From contig NZ_CP092364.2 in assembly GCF_022370755.2 (NCBI RefSeq), positions 2,108,001 through 2,172,000 of the forward strand: DNA of 64,000 nt, read 5' to 3'. How positions within the stretch are numbered: position 1 is the stretch's first letter; every line of letters begins with the position of its first letter. The translations under genes and the position numbers were made by a program. Positions 9,238 to 19,337 of this stretch are shown here, piece after piece. The notes beneath the pieces were generated by a model. It saw only the letters and a program-made list of their open reading frames with translations, did not search any database and had not been told where the DNA came from. The stretch is from Mycolicibacterium goodii (GTDB lineage: Bacteria; Actinomycetota; Actinomycetes; Mycobacteriales; Mycobacteriaceae).

Positions 9238-10560
9238 ATGCCGACACCGAAAGCCGTGCCGACGGGGGCCGCGGACGCGAACGCCGTGCCAGACGGCGCT
9301 GACGACGCCGAACGTGCCACCAGGCCCGAGCGTGATCGTTCCGTGGATGTCGCGCGACTCGCGGCGCTCGTCGCGGTGATGTTCGGGCACTGCGCGCTGC
9401 TGCTCGCCACGATCGACTCCACCGGTGTGCGCGTCGGCAACATCCTCGCAGCGGTGCCCGCCCTGGCACCCGTCACCTGGGTCTTGCAGGTGATGCCGCT
9501 GTTCTTCCTCGCAGGCGGTGCGGCAGGAACCTACAGCTGGCGGGCAGGCACACCGTGGGGCGTCTGGTTGTTCAGCCGGGCTCAGCGGCTGTGCCGGCCG
9601 GTCTTCGTCTACCTCGCGGTGTGGGCGGTCGCGCTGGTCGCCGTACATCTGACGATGGGCGCGGAATCGGCCGCCGCGCTGGGCCGCGAGAGTGTGGCGC
9701 TGCTGTGGTTTCTCGGCGTGTATCTGGTGGTGCTGGCGTTCGTGCCCGCACTCACCCGGCTGTCCTCAGGGCGTGCGGTGGGCGGGCTGGTGACGGCGCT
9801 GGTGGCGCTTGCCGCGGCGTTCGACGGAATCCGGTTCGCAACGGGCAGTCCCGTCGCGGGCAGCGCGAACCTGGTGGTCGTCTGGCTCATCCCGGTGGTG
9901 ATCGGTGTGGCCTATGCGCGCCGGCTCATCCGGCCCGCGGTCGCGCTGATCGTCGCGGTGTCCACGCTGGCCGCGCAGGCGCTGCTCGCGCTCGTCGGGC
10001 CCTACGACGTGTCGCTGGTGGTGACCGGAGCCGAGCGTGTGTCCAACGTGTCACCGCCCACCCTGCTGCTCGCACTGCACTGCACATGGATGTCGTGCCT
10101 GTTCGTCACGGTCGCCCGCGGTGTCGGTCGGTGGGCCCGGCGGCCGCGGGTATGGCGCGTGGTCGCCGTCGGCAACGGGGGAGCGATGACGCTGTACCTG
10201 TGGCACATCCCGGTGATCGCGGTCGCGGCATTCGGTCTGCACGCGGTGGGACTCGACGCCTTCGATCCGCATGCCCCGGCATTCTGGGGGTTGCTGGCCG
10301 TGCGAGCCGTGGTGTTCGCGGTGCTGATGGCCCTCGCGTTCCGGCTTTTGTCACCGCTTGAGCACCGCCCGCTGCCATGGTGGGACGCTCCGGTGCGGGC
10401 CACCGGCACCCGCTCGAGCGTCGTTGGTGCGCTGATCTGTATGGCCGGTGCGGCGTTGACACTCATGGCCAAGAACGGTCTCGACGGCGTCGTCGGCTGG
10501 TCCGCGCTGGCAGGATTCGCGGCCTCGACGGCGGCGGCCCGGCTCTGCGCGGGGCGGTGA
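9238..10560 (+). CDS. AT3-family membrane acyltransferase
   Basis: 440 residues with about ten hydrophobic segments. The N-terminus carries the acyltransferase-3 signature RPERDRSVDVARLAAL followed by GHCALLL, in the place of the family's conserved Arg and His. Family members move acetyl or other acyl groups from the cytoplasm to sugars or lipids outside the membrane; the acceptor here cannot be read from the sequence. The ATG at 9238 is preceded by GGGGAGACTGGAG. It lies 64 bases after the protease-nuclease and could be transcribed with it, but a functional link is not evident. Confidence 0.88.
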   Translation: MPTPKAVPTGAADANAVPDGADDAERATRPERDRSVDVARLAALVAVMFGHCALLLATIDSTGVRVGNILAAVPALAPVTWVLQVMPLFFLAGGAAGTYSWRAGTPWGVWLFSRAQRLCRPVFVYLAVWAVALVAVHLTMGAESAAALGRESVALLWFLGVYLVVLAFVPALTRLSSGRAVGGLVTALVALAAAFDGIRFATGSPVAGSANLVVVWLIPVVIGVAYARRLIRPAVALIVAVSTLAAQALLALVGPYDVSLVVTGAERVSNVSPPTLLLALHCTWMSCLFVTVARGVGRWARRPRVWRVVAVGNGGAMTLYLWHIPVIAVAAFGLHAVGLDAFDPHAPAFWGLLAVRAVVFAVLMALAFRLLSPLEHRPLPWWDAPVRATGTRSSVVGALICMAGAALTLMAKNGLDGVVGWSALAGFAASTAAARLCAGR

Positions 10561-10568
10561 TGACCCGG

Positions 10569-11147
10569 TCAGTCCCTGGTCGTCGACCCGAAGGTCATCC
10601 GCGCCAGCATTCCGTCCCGCAATGTGACACTGTGCAGCAGCACCGCGCACACGTGCGCGGCGATCGCCGCGACCAGCAGGTACGCCACGACTGTGTGCGC
10701 CTGGCGCAGCACGCCGTAGAGCTCGGCGGAAAACGGTGCGATGCGCGGAAGCCGGACCAGATCGAACACCGATACGTGGTTGCCCGCGGCGGACAGCATC
10801 GCCCACCCGATCAGCGGCTGGGTCAACAGCAGTGCGTACAACGAAAGCTCCGACAGCACAACCGCTTTGCGCTCCAGCGCGCCGACGGTCGGCGGGAGCG
10901 GCGGCCCACGGTGGAACAGCCGGTTGCCGATGCGAATCACCACGACGAGCAGGATCGTGACGCCCAGCGCCTTGTGGACGATCAACAGTCTGGCGTAGCT
11001 CGCCACCGAGTTCACCATCACGAAGCCGACGAACAACGCGGCGAACACCAGAACCGCTGTGAGCCAGTGCAACAGCCGGGTCGAGACCGCGTGACGTGCC
11101 GACCCGGTCTCAGCGGCAGTCTGGCCGGTGGCGCCCGTGGCCGTCAC
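10569..11147 (-). CDS. Cytochrome b561-type membrane haem protein
   Basis: 192 residues with four main hydrophobic helices. His residues in RLLHWLTAV, IVHKALGV, RQAHTVVAYL and AAHVCAV are placed as haem b ligands in bacterial cytochrome b561 proteins. The GTG start (11147) overlaps the TGA of the upstream catalase-like gene by four bases (GTGA), so translation is coupled. Likely role: passing quinol electrons across the membrane to, or from, the exported haem protein encoded next to it. This physical pairing is seen; the electron path is inferred. Confidence 0.88.
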   Translation of the reverse strand: MTATGATGQTAAETGSARHAVSTRLLHWLTAVLVFAALFVGFVMVNSVASYARLLIVHKALGVTILLVVVIRIGNRLFHRGPPLPPTVGALERKAVVLSELSLYALLLTQPLIGWAMLSAAGNHVSVFDLVRLPRIAPFSAELYGVLRQAHTVVAYLLVAAIAAHVCAVLLHSVTLRDGMLARMTFGSTTRD

Positions 11148-12232
11148 CGGGCCACCTCTTCGACCTTGTCGACCTGAACCTGCGGCGGCATCGATGGGGT
11201 TTCACCGGCGCGCAGCCGGTACGAGGCGGCGTAGACCGCAGAACGGGCACTCAGCATCGGATCCTCTGACGGTTCGATACCGTCGGGCAGCACCAGGGGA
11301 TCGAAATTGATGTCTCGACCGTTGCCCGGGCCGTCGGTCTCGATGGTGTCGAGCGTCAGCGTCCCGGCGTCGATGACGCGCCGTTCGGCAGGCCAGGGCA
11401 CGGTGGCGTCGGCGACCGGGTCTCCCGGTTCGCCCACCGTGAGCAACATGCGCCAACGCAGGGGACCGGTGCGGATCTGCCGGATCAGCGCGTCGAACAG
11501 ACGGTCATCCCCGCCGCCGGCGGGCAGCGCCTTCTGCATGGGCTCCAACGACCAGCGCACCGGGGTCCGGGTGCCCTTGTCGTCGACGAAATAGAACGCC
11601 ATCAGGCTTCGGAAGGTGCTGTCGGCGAAGCCCGGGCTCGGGGTCTGGGCCTTGATGATGTTCATCGCCGCCTTGGTCTCCGGATGCTCGGCAAGGAACC
11701 TCGGCATCGCATCGGGATCCGGTTTTCCGGTGGAGGCCAAGGGTTTTGCGGCGAGCGTACGCTCGTAGAAACCCTGCGGGGTGTTGTCGGGGAACACCGG
11801 CAGGTTCAGCATGGCCATCCGCCACTGCTGACCGGTCGGAAACGCGAAAGCCAAACCCAGGCCGCGGGCCAGCGATGGATCGTCGGGGACATGCGGGTTG
11901 CCGCCACCGAACGAAAACCGGCCGAGCACAGTTGTTCTCCCCGGCGCGAATCCCGCGGCACGGGAGATCTCCCGCCCGTTGCCGTTGCTGTCGAAGAACC
12001 CGGACACCGCGACACCCTTGGCGTGGTTGGCGCGGTAGCCGCGGGGGCGACCACCGGCGGGGGCGAGTGCGTCGAGAAATGCCTTCGGGGTGAGGCGCTG
12101 CGTCCCAATGGTGTTGGTGGCGAACAGCAACGCACCGAGATCCACGGCCAGGAAGCCGCCGATCGCCGCCGCTCCCAGCAGGACTCTGCGCCGGTTCACC
12201 ACCGGCTTGGGGAAATCGGGCACGAACATCAT
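11144..12232 (-). CDS. Catalase-related peroxidase with Tat-type leader
   Basis: 362 residues, the size of the minimal catalase-related (SrpA/YdgD-type) proteins rather than full catalases. The N-terminus VNRRRVLLGAAAIGGFLAVDLGALLFA is a twin-arginine-like leader or anchor (residues about 13-38), so the enzyme should face the periplasm. RANHAKGV (His70) marks the distal haem side, and RSAVYAASYRLR near the C-terminus carries the expected proximal Tyr. Two ATGs stand in tandem at 12232 and 12229, with no clear Shine-Dalgarno. The gene is translationally coupled to the cytochrome b561 downstream. Role: haem peroxidase handling peroxide or an organic oxidant at the envelope. Confidence 0.88.
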   Translation of the reverse strand: MMFVPDFPKPVVNRRRVLLGAAAIGGFLAVDLGALLFATNTIGTQRLTPKAFLDALAPAGGRPRGYRANHAKGVAVSGFFDSNGNGREISRAAGFAPGRTTVLGRFSFGGGNPHVPDDPSLARGLGLAFAFPTGQQWRMAMLNLPVFPDNTPQGFYERTLAAKPLASTGKPDPDAMPRFLAEHPETKAAMNIIKAQTPSPGFADSTFRSLMAFYFVDDKGTRTPVRWSLEPMQKALPAGGGDDRLFDALIRQIRTGPLRWRMLLTVGEPGDPVADATVPWPAERRVIDAGTLTLDTIETDGPGNGRDINFDPLVLPDGIEPSEDPMLSARSAVYAASYRLRAGETPSMPPQVQVDKVEEVAR

Positions 12233-12291
12233 TAAGCCACAGTTCGGCCGCTCACGACTGTCCGAACTGATTACCGAAGTGTGACGGCTCG

Positions 12292-12903
12292 TCAGCGCGG
12301 TCCGTGCGCGGTGGGGTGGACCTGCACGGGATATCCCTGCCGCAGCACGTGAACCGACAACGCGGGCGTGAGCACCGCGGCGCTCTCTGGGCCCTCCGCG
12401 GCAGGGATCGCGTCGGTGTAGCCCTGCGGGGACCATCGGTGCAGCCCGCCCCGCCAGATGAGCCGGAAGTCGTTGTCGCCGACGGAAATGAATGTGCCAT
12501 CGGGCAGTGCGCCGACGCGCGACGCGGTGCGGGGCAGCTTGCGGGACTCGTGGAGTTCTCTGTCGAGATCCTGTGCGCCCTCGACCGGATGGGGATTCTG
12601 CACGTTGACCGCGTCGATGTAGGCACGGTAGGACCCTCGTCGGCATTCACCGCACGGACGGTGTCCCGCCGCGAGCGCGACCGCTTCGTCGAGGAAGAAC
12701 AGTTCGGTGTACGTGCCCGGACGCATGAGCTCGCGTCTGCGGCCCTTGAACTCCAGACGGCAGATCAGCCACATGCGATTTCGGGATGCGCGGACGATAC
12801 GTCGGGCATCGTCGTGCAGGATCCCGCGGTTGCCCATGAAGGTGCCGCGCCCCGAGTCGGCGATGATGGCACCGGTCGGGGTGACGCGATTCTGCAGCGG
12901 CAT
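12292..12903 (-). CDS. Conserved hypothetical protein with HRPCGECR motif
   Basis: 203 residues, soluble, unrecognised. HRPCGECRRGSYRAYID near residue 80 resembles the Cys/His metal-binding core seen in Ada-type domains, but the rest does not look like Ada. A second half (GTFISVGDNDFRLIWRGGLHRWSP) is Trp- and Gly-rich. It starts 8 bases after the icl2 stop and runs in the same direction, so it is almost certainly cotranscribed with icl2, and perhaps with the catalase-like gene 59 bases further on. No function is assigned. Confidence 0.75.
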   Translation of the reverse strand: MPLQNRVTPTGAIIADSGRGTFMGNRGILHDDARRIVRASRNRMWLICRLEFKGRRRELMRPGTYTELFFLDEAVALAAGHRPCGECRRGSYRAYIDAVNVQNPHPVEGAQDLDRELHESRKLPRTASRVGALPDGTFISVGDNDFRLIWRGGLHRWSPQGYTDAIPAAEGPESAAVLTPALSVHVLRQGYPVQVHPTAHGPR

Positions 12904-12911
12904 GCCGTGTT

Positions 12912-15224
12912 TCAGTCCTCCTTGCGGATCAACCTGAGCAGCGCCTCACGGTCGGACGCCAGCAGGTCCTCGATGCGGGGCTTGTTCACATCGGCCACGA
13001 TGATCTCGCCGACCTCTTGATAGACGTCACTGAAGATGCCGTGCGCCTTCATCTTCTCGGTCTGGTAGATGTTGTCCTCGGTGGGCGTCACGTAGTAGAC
13101 GATCTCGGCCTTGAAGCGGTGGATCAGCCACAGGTGGATCAGGTCCATCAGGCGCTTCTTGCGCATCTGCTCGGCGAACGTGTTCTGGTCGCGCACGGTG
13201 AGGATGCTGCGGCCGTGGCGATCCTTGATGGGGTCGACGACGACGTTGGCCAGCGGTGTCTCGCCGTCGCCGAGGATCTGCAGGTCCAGCACGTCTGAGC
13301 CGGCGCGTCGCGGACGCAGTTGCACACGGAGTTTCTCCGGCAACCGATAGTGCTCGCTCCACATCGCAAGCCATTCCTCGAGCAGTTTCTTGGGCACCTC
13401 GGTCTGCACGAGGTGCTGATGCTGCGTGGAGCCTTTGCCCATGGCCTTGGTGGTCGCGGTCCGGCCGGACGACGCCGCCAAGGCGGCATCGCTTCGCGGT
13501 CCGCCCACGAGGGTTTGCGGTGTGCGATAAGGAGATTCGACAAGACGCATCTTGCGCTGCAGCCGGGCCAAGGCGAGCATGCCCTCCTGGCGCAGCGCGG
13601 TGGCGAACTCCTCGCACGCCACCCCGTCCACCTGATGGCCGCCGTAGGTGATGAAGTTGAAGACAAAGCCCATCTTGCCGAGTTCCTCGGGAAACGCGCG
13701 CATCTCATCGTCGGTCATGCCGGTGGTGTCCCAGTTGAACGACGGCGACAGGTTGTACGCCAGCATCTGATCCGGATACACGGCGTGGATGGCGTCGGCG
13801 AACTGCTTCGCGTCGGCCAGGTCGGCGGTCTTGGTCTCCATCCACAGGATGTCCGCGAACGGGGCGGCGGCTAGCGACTTGGCGATCGCATAGGGAATCC
13901 CGCCGCGCACCTGGTAGTAACCCTCCGGGGTCTTGGCGGGCTCGCAGTCCCACGCGACGTCGACACCGAGCTCCCTGGCCTTGGTGGTGGCCGTGTACAA
14001 CGGGGCGCGTGTCGCGAACTCGCGCCATTCGGCGGCGCTCATCTCGACGGACTCACCCTCACGCTCACGGAACTCGAGCAGCTCGGCGACGGCCTCGCCG
14101 TACGTGTTGAGGCCCGCGTCGTCCTGCCAGGCGTCGACGAACTTCGACTCCACCGCGTCGTACAGATCGTCGACCGAGGTCGCGGAGCCGTTCTTCCAGG
14201 ATTCGACCGCTTCGGCCACCGCGTCCATGATGCCCGCGTTCGTCAGCCAGGCCTCGGCCGCGGCGTACTCACCGTCCGGCAGGGCGTAGAGCAGGTGACC
14301 GTTGACCTCGGTCAGGCCCTGGTCGTAGAACCGTCGCATCATCGCCAGGAAGCACGACTTGTACGAGGGGATCTTGAGGTTCGTGACACCGAGCAGGAAC
14401 GGCTGGTCGCGCTCGTCGGCACGGCTGTCGATCAGGTTCGCGGCCTCGGCGTCGGTGCGCGCCACGATGATTCCCGGCACCTGCATGATGTCGAGCTGGA
14501 ACCGTGCGGTGTTGAGGCGTTTGATCTGTTCGTCGGAGGGCACCAGCACCTTGCCGCCCTGATGACCGCATTTCTTGGTGCCGGGCCGCTGGTCCTCGAT
14601 GTGGTAACCGGGCACTCCGGCTTCGACGAAACGGCGGATCAGGTTGCGCACGTGGGGATCCCCGCCGTGTCCGGTGTCGGCGTCGGCGATGATGAAGGGC
14701 CGGTAGTCGACGGGCGGCTGGGTGGCGCGCTGTTCGGGAGTCATGCGCAGCCGCAGGTAGTGCTGGTTGCGGTCGGCGGTCAACAACGCGCGAACCAGAC
14801 CGGCGGCCTCGTCGGGCACCTGGCTCAGCGGATAGCTCGCGAGGTCAGGACCGGGATCCTCACTGATCGACCCCTTGGCCGACGTGGCCCACCCGCCCAG
14901 ATAGATGCCGCCGATGCCCATGCGTTTCATCACCACGGCCTGTCCCGGGGAGTACGGACCGAACGTGGTGATGCTCTTCTTCTGCGCGAACAGTTCCCGC
15001 AGGTACGGGTAGAAGGCCGTCGCCGCCTCACGCGCCACGGTGTAATCGGTGGCGACCGTGCCGCGCTGCTCGACGACCTGGCGGGCCGAGTACAGCCGGG
15101 TGATGCCCTCGAACCGCGGACTGTCGAAGTAGGCCTGCGTGGCCGCCACCTCGCCGTCGAAGTCCTGCTCGAAGTCCCTTGCTGACGACGACAGGTTGTG
15201 TGCGTCGGCTTCGATTGTTGCCAT
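12912..15224 (-). CDS. icl2: Isocitrate lyase, long form (Icl2/AceA)
   Basis: 770 residues, the length of mycobacterial Icl2 and far longer than Icl1 (about 430). The catalytic loop [11 protein letters not shown] is intact, with Cys219. The enzyme splits isocitrate into succinate and glyoxylate in the glyoxylate shunt; in mycobacteria it also works on methylisocitrate and is needed on acetate, fatty acids and propionate. The ATG at 15224 ([10 protein letters not shown]) is preceded by AGGAGCG; an upstream ATG at 15272 gives an unlikely leader. The C-terminal third (from about 600) is the Icl2-specific extension. Downstream genes in the same direction are the HRPCGECR protein, the catalase-like protein and cytochrome b561. 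Confidence 0.96.
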   Translation of the reverse strand: MATIEADAHNLSSSARDFEQDFDGEVAATQAYFDSPRFEGITRLYSARQVVEQRGTVATDYTVAREAATAFYPYLRELFAQKKSITTFGPYSPGQAVVMKRMGIGGIYLGGWATSAKGSISEDPGPDLASYPLSQVPDEAAGLVRALLTADRNQHYLRLRMTPEQRATQPPVDYRPFIIADADTGHGGDPHVRNLIRRFVEAGVPGYHIEDQRPGTKKCGHQGGKVLVPSDEQIKRLNTARFQLDIMQVPGIIVARTDAEAANLIDSRADERDQPFLLGVTNLKIPSYKSCFLAMMRRFYDQGLTEVNGHLLYALPDGEYAAAEAWLTNAGIMDAVAEAVESWKNGSATSVDDLYDAVESKFVDAWQDDAGLNTYGEAVAELLEFREREGESVEMSAAEWREFATRAPLYTATTKARELGVDVAWDCEPAKTPEGYYQVRGGIPYAIAKSLAAAPFADILWMETKTADLADAKQFADAIHAVYPDQMLAYNLSPSFNWDTTGMTDDEMRAFPEELGKMGFVFNFITYGGHQVDGVACEEFATALRQEGMLALARLQRKMRLVESPYRTPQTLVGGPRSDAALAASSGRTATTKAMGKGSTQHQHLVQTEVPKKLLEEWLAMWSEHYRLPEKLRVQLRPRRAGSDVLDLQILGDGETPLANVVVDPIKDRHGRSILTVRDQNTFAEQMRKKRLMDLIHLWLIHRFKAEIVYYVTPTEDNIYQTEKMKAHGIFSDVYQEVGEIIVADVNKPRIEDLLASDREALLRLIRKED

Positions 15225-15340
15225 GGTGCCGCTCCTGACTCGGGTACCCCAATCATCGCGTCGAATCGGCACGACGGGGCCGGGTTGCGAGTTTTCTCAG
15301 GACCTTCACCGTCAGACGGACAGGAACCTAAGCTGCTGCC

Positions 15341-15748
15341 ATGTCGGTGGATCGCGCGGCGCTCGCGGCTGGCGCCATCAGGTTCGCCTCCGGACTGTCC
15401 TTCCTGGTCGATCCGCTGCGCGCAAACCGCTTGTGGGGATCGACAGACACGCCGGACGCGACGGCCAGGTTGCTGTTGCGGTCGATGGGCTACCGGGACG
15501 CGCTCATCGGCGGACTGCTGCTCGTCGCAGGCGTGCGCGGACGGGGGACCCGCGGTTGGTTCCTCGCCTCGGGCGGGGCCGACGCCGCCGATCTGCTGGG
15601 TGGGATGACCGTCCACCGCGAGATGCCGAGGTCGCAGCGCCTGATCGGGCTGGGCGGAGCCGTCGTCGGCATCGGCGTCGGACTCTGGGGCGCCACCCGA
15701 CGCGTGAACGCCGGCGCGGACAAAGAGCTCAGCGAGCCTCTTCGATGA
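15341..15748 (+). CDS. Small membrane protein, DUF4267-like
   Basis: 135 residues with about four weakly hydrophobic helices and the Gly-rich pattern GYRDALIGGLLLVAG typical of DUF4267-type actinobacterial proteins. Function unknown. It is divergent from icl2, with 116 bases between the starts, and its 3' end overlaps the 3' end of the convergent MFS gene by 20 bases. Confidence 0.7.
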   Translation: MSVDRAALAAGAIRFASGLSFLVDPLRANRLWGSTDTPDATARLLLRSMGYRDALIGGLLLVAGVRGRGTRGWFLASGGADAADLLGGMTVHREMPRSQRLIGLGGAVVGIGVGLWGATRRVNAGADKELSEPLR

Positions 15749-17021
15749 GGTCACGGCGATAGCGCCGCGACGCTGCCCAGTAACAGAGCGCCCCGATCAG
15801 CTGCATCGCAGGCACCAGCAGAAGCAGTGCACGCCCCAATGCCTGCGAGCCCAGATCGGCGGTCAGCGAGTCACTGAGCATTCCGACCACGAACGGGCCG
15901 ACCGATCCGAACACCGCGTTGAAGAACAGGAACATCGCCGAGGCCGTCGCGCGCTGCTCGGGCAGCACGAGGCGCTGGACGGCCGCGATCGACGGTGCCA
16001 GGTAGGACGTGCCGATCGCGTAGCTCAACGCCAGGAACAGCACGCACAGCGTCCGGTCCGCGACCACGAAGGCCAGTACCGACGCAGGCAGCAGCAGCAG
16101 CGTCAACGCCACGACGATCCACAGGAGCCAGCGCGGATCCCGTTCGGCCAGCCGGTCGGCGAGCCTCCCCACGATCAGCAGCCCGAGAACCCCGATCAGC
16201 CCGGTCGCCAGGCCGTACTCGACACCGACCTCACCGAGCGACATGCCGCGCGTGCGCATGAGGAACGCGGGGGAGAACGTGGTGAGCGAATATCCGGCGG
16301 CCGAGATGAATGCCGTGCCCGCCACGACGACGAGGAAGCTGGGCTTTCGCAGCAGGTTCCACCAGGAGGCGGCGCGTTTGTCCACAGCCGTCACGGGCGC
16401 CGCGGGCAGCGACTGGCGCACGCCGACCACGAGCAACACCAGCGGTGCGAGCGCCACGCTCACCGCACCCATGATCACGAAAGCCGTACGCCAGCCCAGG
16501 CTTTGGGCCAGCAGACCACCGCCGAGCAGGCTGGCGGTGCTGGCCAGCGGTATGGCGATGGTGATCACGGCCAGCGGGACCGAGCGCCGCTGCGGCACGA
16601 AGTTGCGTGCCACATAGGCATGCGCGGCCGGGGTGCTGCCCGCCTCGCCGATCGCGACACCGACCCGGGTGAGGGCCAACTGGAACCCGGACTGGACCGC
16701 GCCGCCGAGCATCGTCATGGTGCCCCACAACGTGAGGCATCCGGCCACCACGGCGCCGAACGCGCCGCGATCGGCGACGCGGGCAACTGCGATGCCCATG
16801 ACCGCGTAGACGATCAGGAAACCGAACCCGTTGATGACACCGATTGCGGTGTCGGACAATTCAAGATCATGCTTGATGGGCTCGGCCAGCACCGCAGGCA
16901 GAAACCGGTCGACGTAGTTCAACGTGCCGACCAGTGCGAGCACCGCGACCGCGGCCCATGCCCGCCTGGGGGCGTGGCTGTCGGCGTGTTCCACGTCGAC
17001 GGTCGTGCGTGGTGCTGACAT
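15729..17021 (-). CDS. MFS transporter, Spinster-like
   Basis: 430 residues and about 12 membrane helices. LNYVDRFLPAVL in the first helix and the ARVADRG loop between helices 2 and 3 are typical of the major facilitator superfamily, closest in style to Spinster/YnfM-like carriers. The substrate cannot be inferred. The ATG lies at 17021 and the upstream SDR gene ends 18 bases before it, so the two form a probable operon (SDR then MFS). Confidence 0.9.
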   Translation of the reverse strand: MSAPRTTVDVEHADSHAPRRAWAAVAVLALVGTLNYVDRFLPAVLAEPIKHDLELSDTAIGVINGFGFLIVYAVMGIAVARVADRGAFGAVVAGCLTLWGTMTMLGGAVQSGFQLALTRVGVAIGEAGSTPAAHAYVARNFVPQRRSVPLAVITIAIPLASTASLLGGGLLAQSLGWRTAFVIMGAVSVALAPLVLLVVGVRQSLPAAPVTAVDKRAASWWNLLRKPSFLVVVAGTAFISAAGYSLTTFSPAFLMRTRGMSLGEVGVEYGLATGLIGVLGLLIVGRLADRLAERDPRWLLWIVVALTLLLLPASVLAFVVADRTLCVLFLALSYAIGTSYLAPSIAAVQRLVLPEQRATASAMFLFFNAVFGSVGPFVVGMLSDSLTADLGSQALGRALLLLVPAMQLIGALCYWAASRRYRRDLIEEAR

Positions 17022-17039
17022 CAGCGTCTCCTCACCTGA

Positions 17040-17948
17040 TCAGCGCGCAGCGCCGCGTTTGAATCGCCACAGGTACTGCGCCAGATGCCGCACCGGAACC
17101 GGCCGTGGCCAGGCGTCGGTGCGGAAGTACGCGTCGGACCCACCGTCGACGAAGACGATGCTGCCGCACAGGAAGTCCGCAGAGTCGGAGAGCATGAAGC
17201 AGATCCAGTCGGCCAGGTGACCGGCGTCGCCGAAGCCCCCGATGGGCACCGGGAACGCGCGGACGGCCTTGCCCTCGAGAGGCTCGGACAGCTGGCTCTG
17301 CAGCAGCGGCGTCATGATCGCGCCCGGTGCGAGCGCGTTCAGACGAATCCCGGCACCCGCCCATGCGGTGCTCACGGCATTGCGCCGCACCCAGCGGCTG
17401 ACGGCGATCTTGGACGCCGCGTACATGATCGGGGTACCGCTGCGGCCCAGTAACCGCGTGGTGCGGACCGCCTTGTCGGTGTCACGGGCCAGCAAGGCGC
17501 GGATCGCCCGTCCGGGCACGGCGGGCACCGTGGTGGTGGAGTTGCTGCTCACCACCACGACCTTCGCGCGGCCGGCGGCCGCGAGCGCGGGCCGCCATGC
17601 CTCGAGCAGTTCGACGACGCCGAGGAAGTTGACCTCGGCGATCAACCGGGGCCGGTCGGCCCCCGGGCCGGGGCCGAGTCCCGCGGCGAGCACCGCGCCG
17701 TCGAGCATGCCGCCCGACAGAGTCAGGACCTCCTGGGCGGCACGCACGCGCCCGCCAGGGGTGGACAGGTCCGCCGAGACGTCCGCACCTTCTTTGAGGT
17801 CGACTCCGATCACGGTGTGGCCGAGACCACGCAGCTTCTGGGCCGCCTGGTATCCCATGCCGGATGCCGCTCCGGTCACCGCGTACGTGCCGATGATTCC
17901 TCCTCCGCGCGGGTCTTTGCCCTGTGACGCCGACAGAAACTGTGACAT
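17040..17948 (-). CDS. Short-chain dehydrogenase/reductase
   Basis: 302 residues with TGAASGMG (25-32) for NAD(P) binding, an Asp at the end of the second strand (GVDLKEG) favouring NAD, an NSTT serine region near 136-140 and YAASK (Tyr176, Lys180). This is a classical SDR, similar in style to hydroxysteroid or acyl reductases. The ATG at 17948 is supported by GAGGTGA seven bases upstream. An internal GGAGGAGGA lies before codons that offer no good start, so the longer form is preferred. Followed at 18 bases by the MFS permease. Confidence 0.88.
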   Translation of the reverse strand: MSQFLSASQGKDPRGGGIIGTYAVTGAASGMGYQAAQKLRGLGHTVIGVDLKEGADVSADLSTPGGRVRAAQEVLTLSGGMLDGAVLAAGLGPGPGADRPRLIAEVNFLGVVELLEAWRPALAAAGRAKVVVVSSNSTTTVPAVPGRAIRALLARDTDKAVRTTRLLGRSGTPIMYAASKIAVSRWVRRNAVSTAWAGAGIRLNALAPGAIMTPLLQSQLSEPLEGKAVRAFPVPIGGFGDAGHLADWICFMLSDSADFLCGSIVFVDGGSDAYFRTDAWPRPVPVRHLAQYLWRFKRGAAR

Positions 17949-18280
17949 ACGCCGTCACCTCGTAGGTGCGGCGGTCGCACCTGATGGGACGTCGCCGGCG
18001 AAGCCTCGCGGATCAACCGAACTCTCATTTGATGAGGACTTGATGAAAATCTGGCGGAATCGGGGTGCTTCCGCCGCGCCGACGGCGTATAGATCGCGGT
18101 ACGGATCGAGGTCAACGCGCAGGTAACGCGCTCGGGGTGGACGTCGATACATGCGGCAAGGCGGTGTTCGGACGTGATCGGTGTGCGGTTTTCGGTCGTT
18201 CTCGGGATGCCGCCGGGCAACGACCGAAATAGGCTCGTCGCCGATCACGCAGGCACTGCGACGGAATTGGGGCCATACGG
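17949..18280. other. Divergent intergenic region
   Basis: Between the SDR (minus) and the DUF7159-like gene (plus). No open frame here looks real. The stretch 18015-18060 (TTTGATGAGGACTTGATGAAA) is the only AT-rich part and may hold promoter sequence. I see no clear repeat or riboswitch. Confidence 0.4.
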
Positions 18281-19327
18281 GTGAAGACGGTATTGGGATT
18301 GTCGGCGACGTCCGAGGGCGTCGGCTGGGTCCTGATCGACCAGAGCGCAGGCGATGCGTCCGACGTGCTCGATGACGACGCCTTCGAGGTCGACCCCGAC
18401 GCCGACCTGGCCGAACGCTGTGCCGCCGCGGCGCGTGGTGCGCGTGGGATCGCCGCATCGAGCGGTGACGAGATCGGGGCCATCGGACTGTTCTGCGACG
18501 ACGACGTGCTGGTCGAGCCGATCGCCGCGGCGCTCACGTCGGCCGGTTTCGACGACGTGCGCACGGTGCCGCGGGACCTGGTCGGGACCGATGACACCGG
18601 GGCGCTCGAAGAGACGGCCCTCGCCGCCGCGCGCGCCGTTGCCACCGATGTGGTTCCGGCCGCGCGCGTGCGGTGTCTGCTCCCGCCGTGCCGGCATCGG
18701 AGCACGGTGCTCCGGGTCGTCGGTACTGCCGCCGCGGCGGCGATCGTCGCGCTCACCACCGTCGGATCGACGTTCATCGCCGGCGGGACCGAGCGCGCCG
18801 GCGATCCGTCTCTTGATGCAACCGGCCCGATCCAGATCGTCACCGCCGCGATTCCTCATGCGCCGCACCCCGCGCCGGTCCGGACCGTGAGCAAGCCCGT
18901 GCGCCCATCGGTGGCATCGACTTCTTCGGCACCCGCGCGAGCAACGGTCACCGAGCGGGCACCCCAGGTGTGGTTCGCGCGTCCGCAGTCCCAACCCGTT
19001 CCGCAGGCGGCTCAGGTCTCTTCGGGCGCGGGCCAGGCCGCCCCCGAGGCTGCGCCGGTGGTGGGCGTGCAGCACCTCCAGAACCCGGTCGCCGCACCAG
19101 AGGTCGCATCACCCATGCCGCATCTGCCTGAAGGCCTGCCTGCAGGCACCGCACCATTGCCGGGTGCGGTGCCGCTGCCGGGTGCGGTTCAGCAGCAAGC
19201 ACTCACGCCGCAGGCGTCGGGGCTGCCCGGGCCCGCGCAAGCATCGGCACCGCCGCCGGACGCGCAGATGCCCGCACTTGCTCCGCGGCCGGTGTCGCTG
19301 AACCCGCTCGTGTCCGGTCTGCCGTGA
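18281..19327 (+). CDS. Mycobacterial DUF7159-like protein with Pro/Ala-rich tail
   Basis: 348 residues. Residues 1-130 form an acidic globular domain beginning MKTVLGLSATSEGVGWVLID, the style of the DUF7159 proteins that mycobacteria carry in several copies. A hydrophobic segment at about 144-168 probably spans the membrane. The rest is low-complexity Pro/Gln/Ala with the short repeat PLPGAVPLPGAVQ, so it is likely an exported disordered tail. Function unknown. The GTG at 18281 has no strong ribosome-binding site. Confidence 0.75.
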   Translation: MKTVLGLSATSEGVGWVLIDQSAGDASDVLDDDAFEVDPDADLAERCAAAARGARGIAASSGDEIGAIGLFCDDDVLVEPIAAALTSAGFDDVRTVPRDLVGTDDTGALEETALAAARAVATDVVPAARVRCLLPPCRHRSTVLRVVGTAAAAAIVALTTVGSTFIAGGTERAGDPSLDATGPIQIVTAAIPHAPHPAPVRTVSKPVRPSVASTSSAPARATVTERAPQVWFARPQSQPVPQAAQVSSGAGQAAPEAAPVVGVQHLQNPVAAPEVASPMPHLPEGLPAGTAPLPGAVPLPGAVQQQALTPQASGLPGPAQASAPPPDAQMPALAPRPVSLNPLVSGLP

Positions 19328-19337
19328 CTCGCTGTCG

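Noticed and set aside
15225..15340. Possible RamB site upstream of icl2
   Set aside because: The GTTGCGAGTTTTC stretch matches the RamB consensus too poorly to claim.
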